From positions 1 through 33,383 of the forward strand of contig JAZQZL010000021.1 in NCBI GenBank assembly GCA_045634005.1: a DNA stretch of 33,383 nucleotides. Direction: 5' to 3'. Of the stretch, positions 29,607 through 33,383 are shown piece after piece. The first letter of the stretch is position 1, and every line of letters begins with the position of its first letter. The notes under the pieces were generated by a model that was not told where the DNA came from, made no database searches, and saw only the letters and a program-made list of their open reading frames with translations. A program made the translations under genes and the position numbers. Source of the DNA: Flemingiibacterium sp045634005. GTDB taxonomy: Bacteria; Bacillota; Clostridia; Oscillospirales; CAG-272.

Positions 29607-30529
29607 ATATTCTTCTCCTTTTCGGTTGTAATATCTTTAATAGAGCCCTCAAGCTTTTTTATAAACCTTGAGGTCATCTCGGAAAGCTTTCTGCTGTCGT
29701 TGAGTATATATCCTATAATGTAGCACTCCTCGCACTCAAGCGGTATACTTACTATGTCGCCGTCGTTAAGCGTGGAGGGCATTATACCTGTTCCGATGGT
29801 GTATGAGTCGGTTATGAGGAGCAGATTCATAAGGGTTGCTCGGTCGCTTATCTCGACGTGCTTCTTCACTCCGAGAGAGTCGGGCATCTCCTCCGTAAAG
29901 TAGGAGCTGCTGTGCTCGCCCTGCTCGTAGGACACGTACGGGAAGCTTTGGAGCTCACGGTATTCAAGCGAGCAACGTGCCGCAAGAGGATGCTCGCGTC
30001 TGAAGAACACGTGCGGGGAAGCCTTCAAAATCTCGACGAAGGAAATGCCCTTCTTGCTGAGATAGCGCTTCATAACGTCGAAATCGCCGTCCTTTATGGC
30101 GATAACTCCGATGTCGCTGGTTCCCGTTTCTACCTCTTGTATGACGTTGTAGGTTTCAATCTCCTTGATAGAGAATTTATAGCATTCCGCATCGATCTCT
30201 TTTAAGAAGTTGCCGAATATGTCGGCGATGAAATCGTAGTGCTGTGTTGCGATACGGAGCTTGCTTGAAACGGTTTCGTTTTTGTATCTGTTTATAACGA
30301 AATCCTCGCCGTCAACTATCTGGGTTGCGTATCTGACAAATTCGGAGCCGTCCTCGGTGAGGTAAACGCCATTACTCGAGCGCTCGAAGATTTTGATACC
30401 CAGCTCCTGCTCAAGAAGCTTAATGCTTATAGAAAGCGAGGACTGTGCAACGAAAAGCTGCTTTGCCGCTTCGCTGAACGAGCCGGTCCGCGCAATCTCG
30501 AGAACGTATCTGCACTGTTGGATAGTCAT
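29603..30529 (-). CDS. LysR-family regulator of the tdh-kbl operon
   Basis: The 308-residue protein starts at MTIQQCRYVLEIARTG (GGGAG 7-8 bases upstream); an upstream in-frame extension to 30619 is not favoured because it runs back through the promoter. The N-terminal winged helix is standard (SFSEAAKQLFVAQSSLSISI and KLLEQELGIKIFERSSNGV). An effector domain (about 90-290) follows. It is first in the operon and translationally coupled to tdh, an arrangement less common than a divergent LysR gene; autoregulation together with tdh-kbl is expected. Threonine or glycine is a plausible effector, by inference only. Confidence 0.9.
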   Translation of the reverse strand: MTIQQCRYVLEIARTGSFSEAAKQLFVAQSSLSISIKLLEQELGIKIFERSSNGVYLTEDGSEFVRYATQIVDGEDFVINRYKNETVSSKLRIATQHYDFIADIFGNFLKEIDAECYKFSIKEIETYNVIQEVETGTSDIGVIAIKDGDFDVMKRYLSKKGISFVEILKASPHVFFRREHPLAARCSLEYRELQSFPYVSYEQGEHSSSYFTEEMPDSLGVKKHVEISDRATLMNLLLITDSYTIGTGIMPSTLNDGDIVSIPLECEECYIIGYILNDSRKLSEMTSRFIKKLEGSIKDITTEKEKNI

Positions 30530-30566
30530 TACTGCTCTCCCTTCTTTGTATAACCGATATACTATC

Positions 30567-30595
30567 ATTATATCAAATTGGGCGGATATTTTCAA
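30567..30595 (-). promoter_or_regulatory. Promoter of the lysR-tdh-kbl operon
   Basis: Minus strand TTGAAA (30595-30590), a 17-base spacer and TATAAT (30572-30567). Confidence 0.82.
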
Positions 30596-30648
30596 ATATA
30601 AATAAACTATCGCTACCATTCACGGCGTAGGGCGCGCATATGCGAAGC

Positions 30649-30680
30649 AAAACAAGGAACGTGTAACCGTTCCTTGTTTT
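30649..30680 (-). terminator. Terminator of the asnS-asnA operon
   Basis: A 13-base-pair stem AAAACAAGGAACG/CGTTCCTTGTTTT with a 6-base loop, just beyond the asnA stop. Confidence 0.88.
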
Positions 30681-30691
30681 TGAAAATAGCT

Positions 30692-31699
30692 TTAGAGCAG
30701 CGGTATGCCGTTTTCCTCGCAAGCGCGGATAGTTTCCGCGTCCCAAATGCTTGACTGCACTTCGCCGATATGCGCACAGCCGAGCATAAGCATACAAAGT
30801 CTTGACTGACCGATACCGCCTCCGATGGTAAGCGGGAGCTCGTCAGCAAGAAGCATCTTGTGGAAGGGGAGACTGCGGCGGTCGTCACAGCCCGACAGCG
30901 TAAGCTGTCTGTCAAGCGATTCTGCGTCTACGCGAATACCCATTGAGGATATCTCAACTCCTCTGCCGAGTACGTCGTTCCAGAAGAACAGGTCACCGTT
31001 GAGCTCCCAATCGTCATAGTCGGGTGCTCTGCCGTCGTGAGGCTTGCCCGAACGAAGCTTGCCGCCAATCTGCATAATAAACGCGGTCTTGTGCTCTTTC
31101 ACGTATGCACTCTCGCGCTCAGAGCCCGTCATATCGGGATACATATCCTCAAGCTCCTGCGAGGTGATAAAGGAAACGTCGCGCGAAAGCTCGGTGAGCA
31201 GCTGCGGGAAGCGCACGCGAAGCTTGTCGTTCGTGTCGCAGATAGCGCCGACGATAGCTTCGACTATCAGCTTAAGGTAATCGAGATTTCTTGTTTCTCT
31301 GGTTATTATCTTTTCCCAGTCCCACTGGTCAACGTATATGGAATGAAGGTTATCGAGCGACTCGTCGCGTCTGATAGCGTTCATATCGGTGTAAAGACCG
31401 TTTCCGACGGAGAAATTGTAGTTTTTAAGTACAAGTCTTTTCCACTTTGCAAGCGAGTGTACGACCTGCGCCGAGGCGCCGATCGCGGGAATATCGAAGG
31501 AAACGGGACGCTCGCGTCCGCTTAAGTTATCGTTAAGTCCCGACTCCGCGGTTACGAAAAGCGGAGCAGATACTCGCTTTAAATTAAGCGCCGAGGCAAA
31601 CTCCTCTTGGAAAATCTCCTTGATATAAGCTATCGCCTTTTGCGTGTTGTATGCGTCAAGCGGCGGACGGTAGCCCTCGGGAATGAATATCTTGTTCAT
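30692..31699 (-). CDS. asnA: Aspartate-ammonia ligase (asparagine synthetase A)
   Basis: Ammonia-dependent, AMP-forming asparagine synthetase, structurally related to class II aspartyl-tRNA synthetase. The 335 residues match the family length. Recognisable segments are SGLNDNLSGRERPVSFDI, VVHSLAKWKR, GLYTDMNAIRRDE, SIYVDQWDWEKII and the C-terminal GGGIGQSRLCMLML with the ATP-binding Arg. It lies 15 bases after asnS in the same operon, linking asparagine synthesis to its tRNA charging; this pairing is common in Firmicutes. Confidence 0.96.
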   Translation of the reverse strand: MNKIFIPEGYRPPLDAYNTQKAIAYIKEIFQEEFASALNLKRVSAPLFVTAESGLNDNLSGRERPVSFDIPAIGASAQVVHSLAKWKRLVLKNYNFSVGNGLYTDMNAIRRDESLDNLHSIYVDQWDWEKIITRETRNLDYLKLIVEAIVGAICDTNDKLRVRFPQLLTELSRDVSFITSQELEDMYPDMTGSERESAYVKEHKTAFIMQIGGKLRSGKPHDGRAPDYDDWELNGDLFFWNDVLGRGVEISSMGIRVDAESLDRQLTLSGCDDRRSLPFHKMLLADELPLTIGGGIGQSRLCMLMLGCAHIGEVQSSIWDAETIRACEENGIPLL

Positions 31700-31714
31700 A
31701 ATACGAATACTTCC

Positions 31715-33109
<1,395 letters not shown>

Positions 33110-33155
33110 TAGTTTATCCCTCTGTTTTGTGAGAATTTTATATATATACTAAATA

Positions 33156-33184
33156 ATTATAACACTATAACCGAATTTTGTCAA
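33156..33184 (-). promoter_or_regulatory. Perfect consensus promoter of asnS-asnA
   Basis: Minus strand TTGACA (33184-33179), a 17-base spacer and TATAAT (33161-33156). Confidence 0.9.
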
Positions 33185-33383
33185 TCAATTTTGAAAAAAT
33201 AGTACGGGCGGTGTGCGATTTTTGTTTTGGTGAGGCGGTGTGGGGAGGGGAAAGAGATAGATGAGTGACAAGAGTCTCATCTTGCTTGCAGCAGCGCGGT
33301 GCGCGGCTGCATAAGAATGCCGGCGTTGCCGCCATTCTTAAAGTCACAACTTACAATGAGCCTTACCAATCAAACAAGACAAA
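33185..33383. other. Window end, non-coding as far as seen
   Basis: No gene recognised. There is an 8-base-pair stem TAAGAATG/CATTCTTA enclosing a CGGC/GCCG inner stem (33312-33340), without a T run, and GCAGC/GCTGC arms just before it. Confidence 0.4.

Noticed and set aside
30530..30619. Extended N-terminus of the LysR protein
   Set aside because: The extension overlaps the -10 and -35 boxes and adds residues before the standard LysR start.
33110..33184. T-box leader for asnS-asnA
   Set aside because: The consensus promoter leaves only about 40 bases of leader and there is no T-box consensus sequence.

Overview
The window looks like a chromosomal segment from a Gram-positive, anaerobic, gut-type member of the Clostridia, probably an Oscillospirales/Ruminococcaceae-like lineage. 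This is inferred from strong AGGAG-type ribosome binding sites, sigma-A promoters with 17-base spacers, a secreted BspA-type leucine-rich-repeat protein ending in a dockerin-like module, a choloylglycine-hydrolase family enzyme, a CHEV-type GH4 alpha-galacturonidase and a tdh-kbl threonine pathway. I see no rRNA, tRNA, CRISPR array, transposase or phage gene.

Layout. 1-4.2 kb: the 3' part of an A+T-rich XRE regulator, then three single-gene units, each with its own promoter and terminator: nagB, a UPF0597/L-cysteine desulfidase and a small zinc-ribbon membrane protein. 4.2-9.4 kb: two divergent secreted-protein genes, a stalk-domain protein (minus) and a 1327-residue LRR/dockerin protein (plus). 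9.4-17.6 kb: a minus-strand catabolic operon read uxaB, uxaA, serine hydrolase, GH4 alpha-galacturonidase, PHP-domain protein, second PHP-domain copy (frameshifted). An AraC regulator is divergent from it at 17.8 kb. The operon would free D-galacturonate from alpha-galacturonides and carry tagaturonate to 2-keto-3-deoxygluconate. uxaC, kdgK, kdgA and any transporter are not in the window.

18.7-26 kb: a choloylglycine-hydrolase family protein, then three Gfo/Idh/MocA oxidoreductase paralogues, a second AraC regulator and a xylose-isomerase-like TIM-barrel protein. The promoters of two Gfo genes and of the TIM-barrel gene carry matching pairs of 10-base half-sites, 21 bases apart and ending exactly 3 bases before the -35 box. 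This suggests one AraC-type regulon. Gfo/Idh plus TIM-barrel sets are known in oxidative (3-keto) glycoside catabolism, so this is the best candidate for an undescribed system here, though substrate and chemistry are inference.

26.2-33.1 kb: a protein of unrecognised function flanked by a 47-base direct repeat derived from the end of kbl, then minus-strand units lysR-tdh-kbl (threonine to glycine plus acetyl-CoA) and asnS-asnA. Several intergenic gaps (13.0-13.4, 14.9, 20.86-21.0, 22.1-22.68 and 24.5-24.9 kb) contain dispersed palindromic repeats instead of genes.
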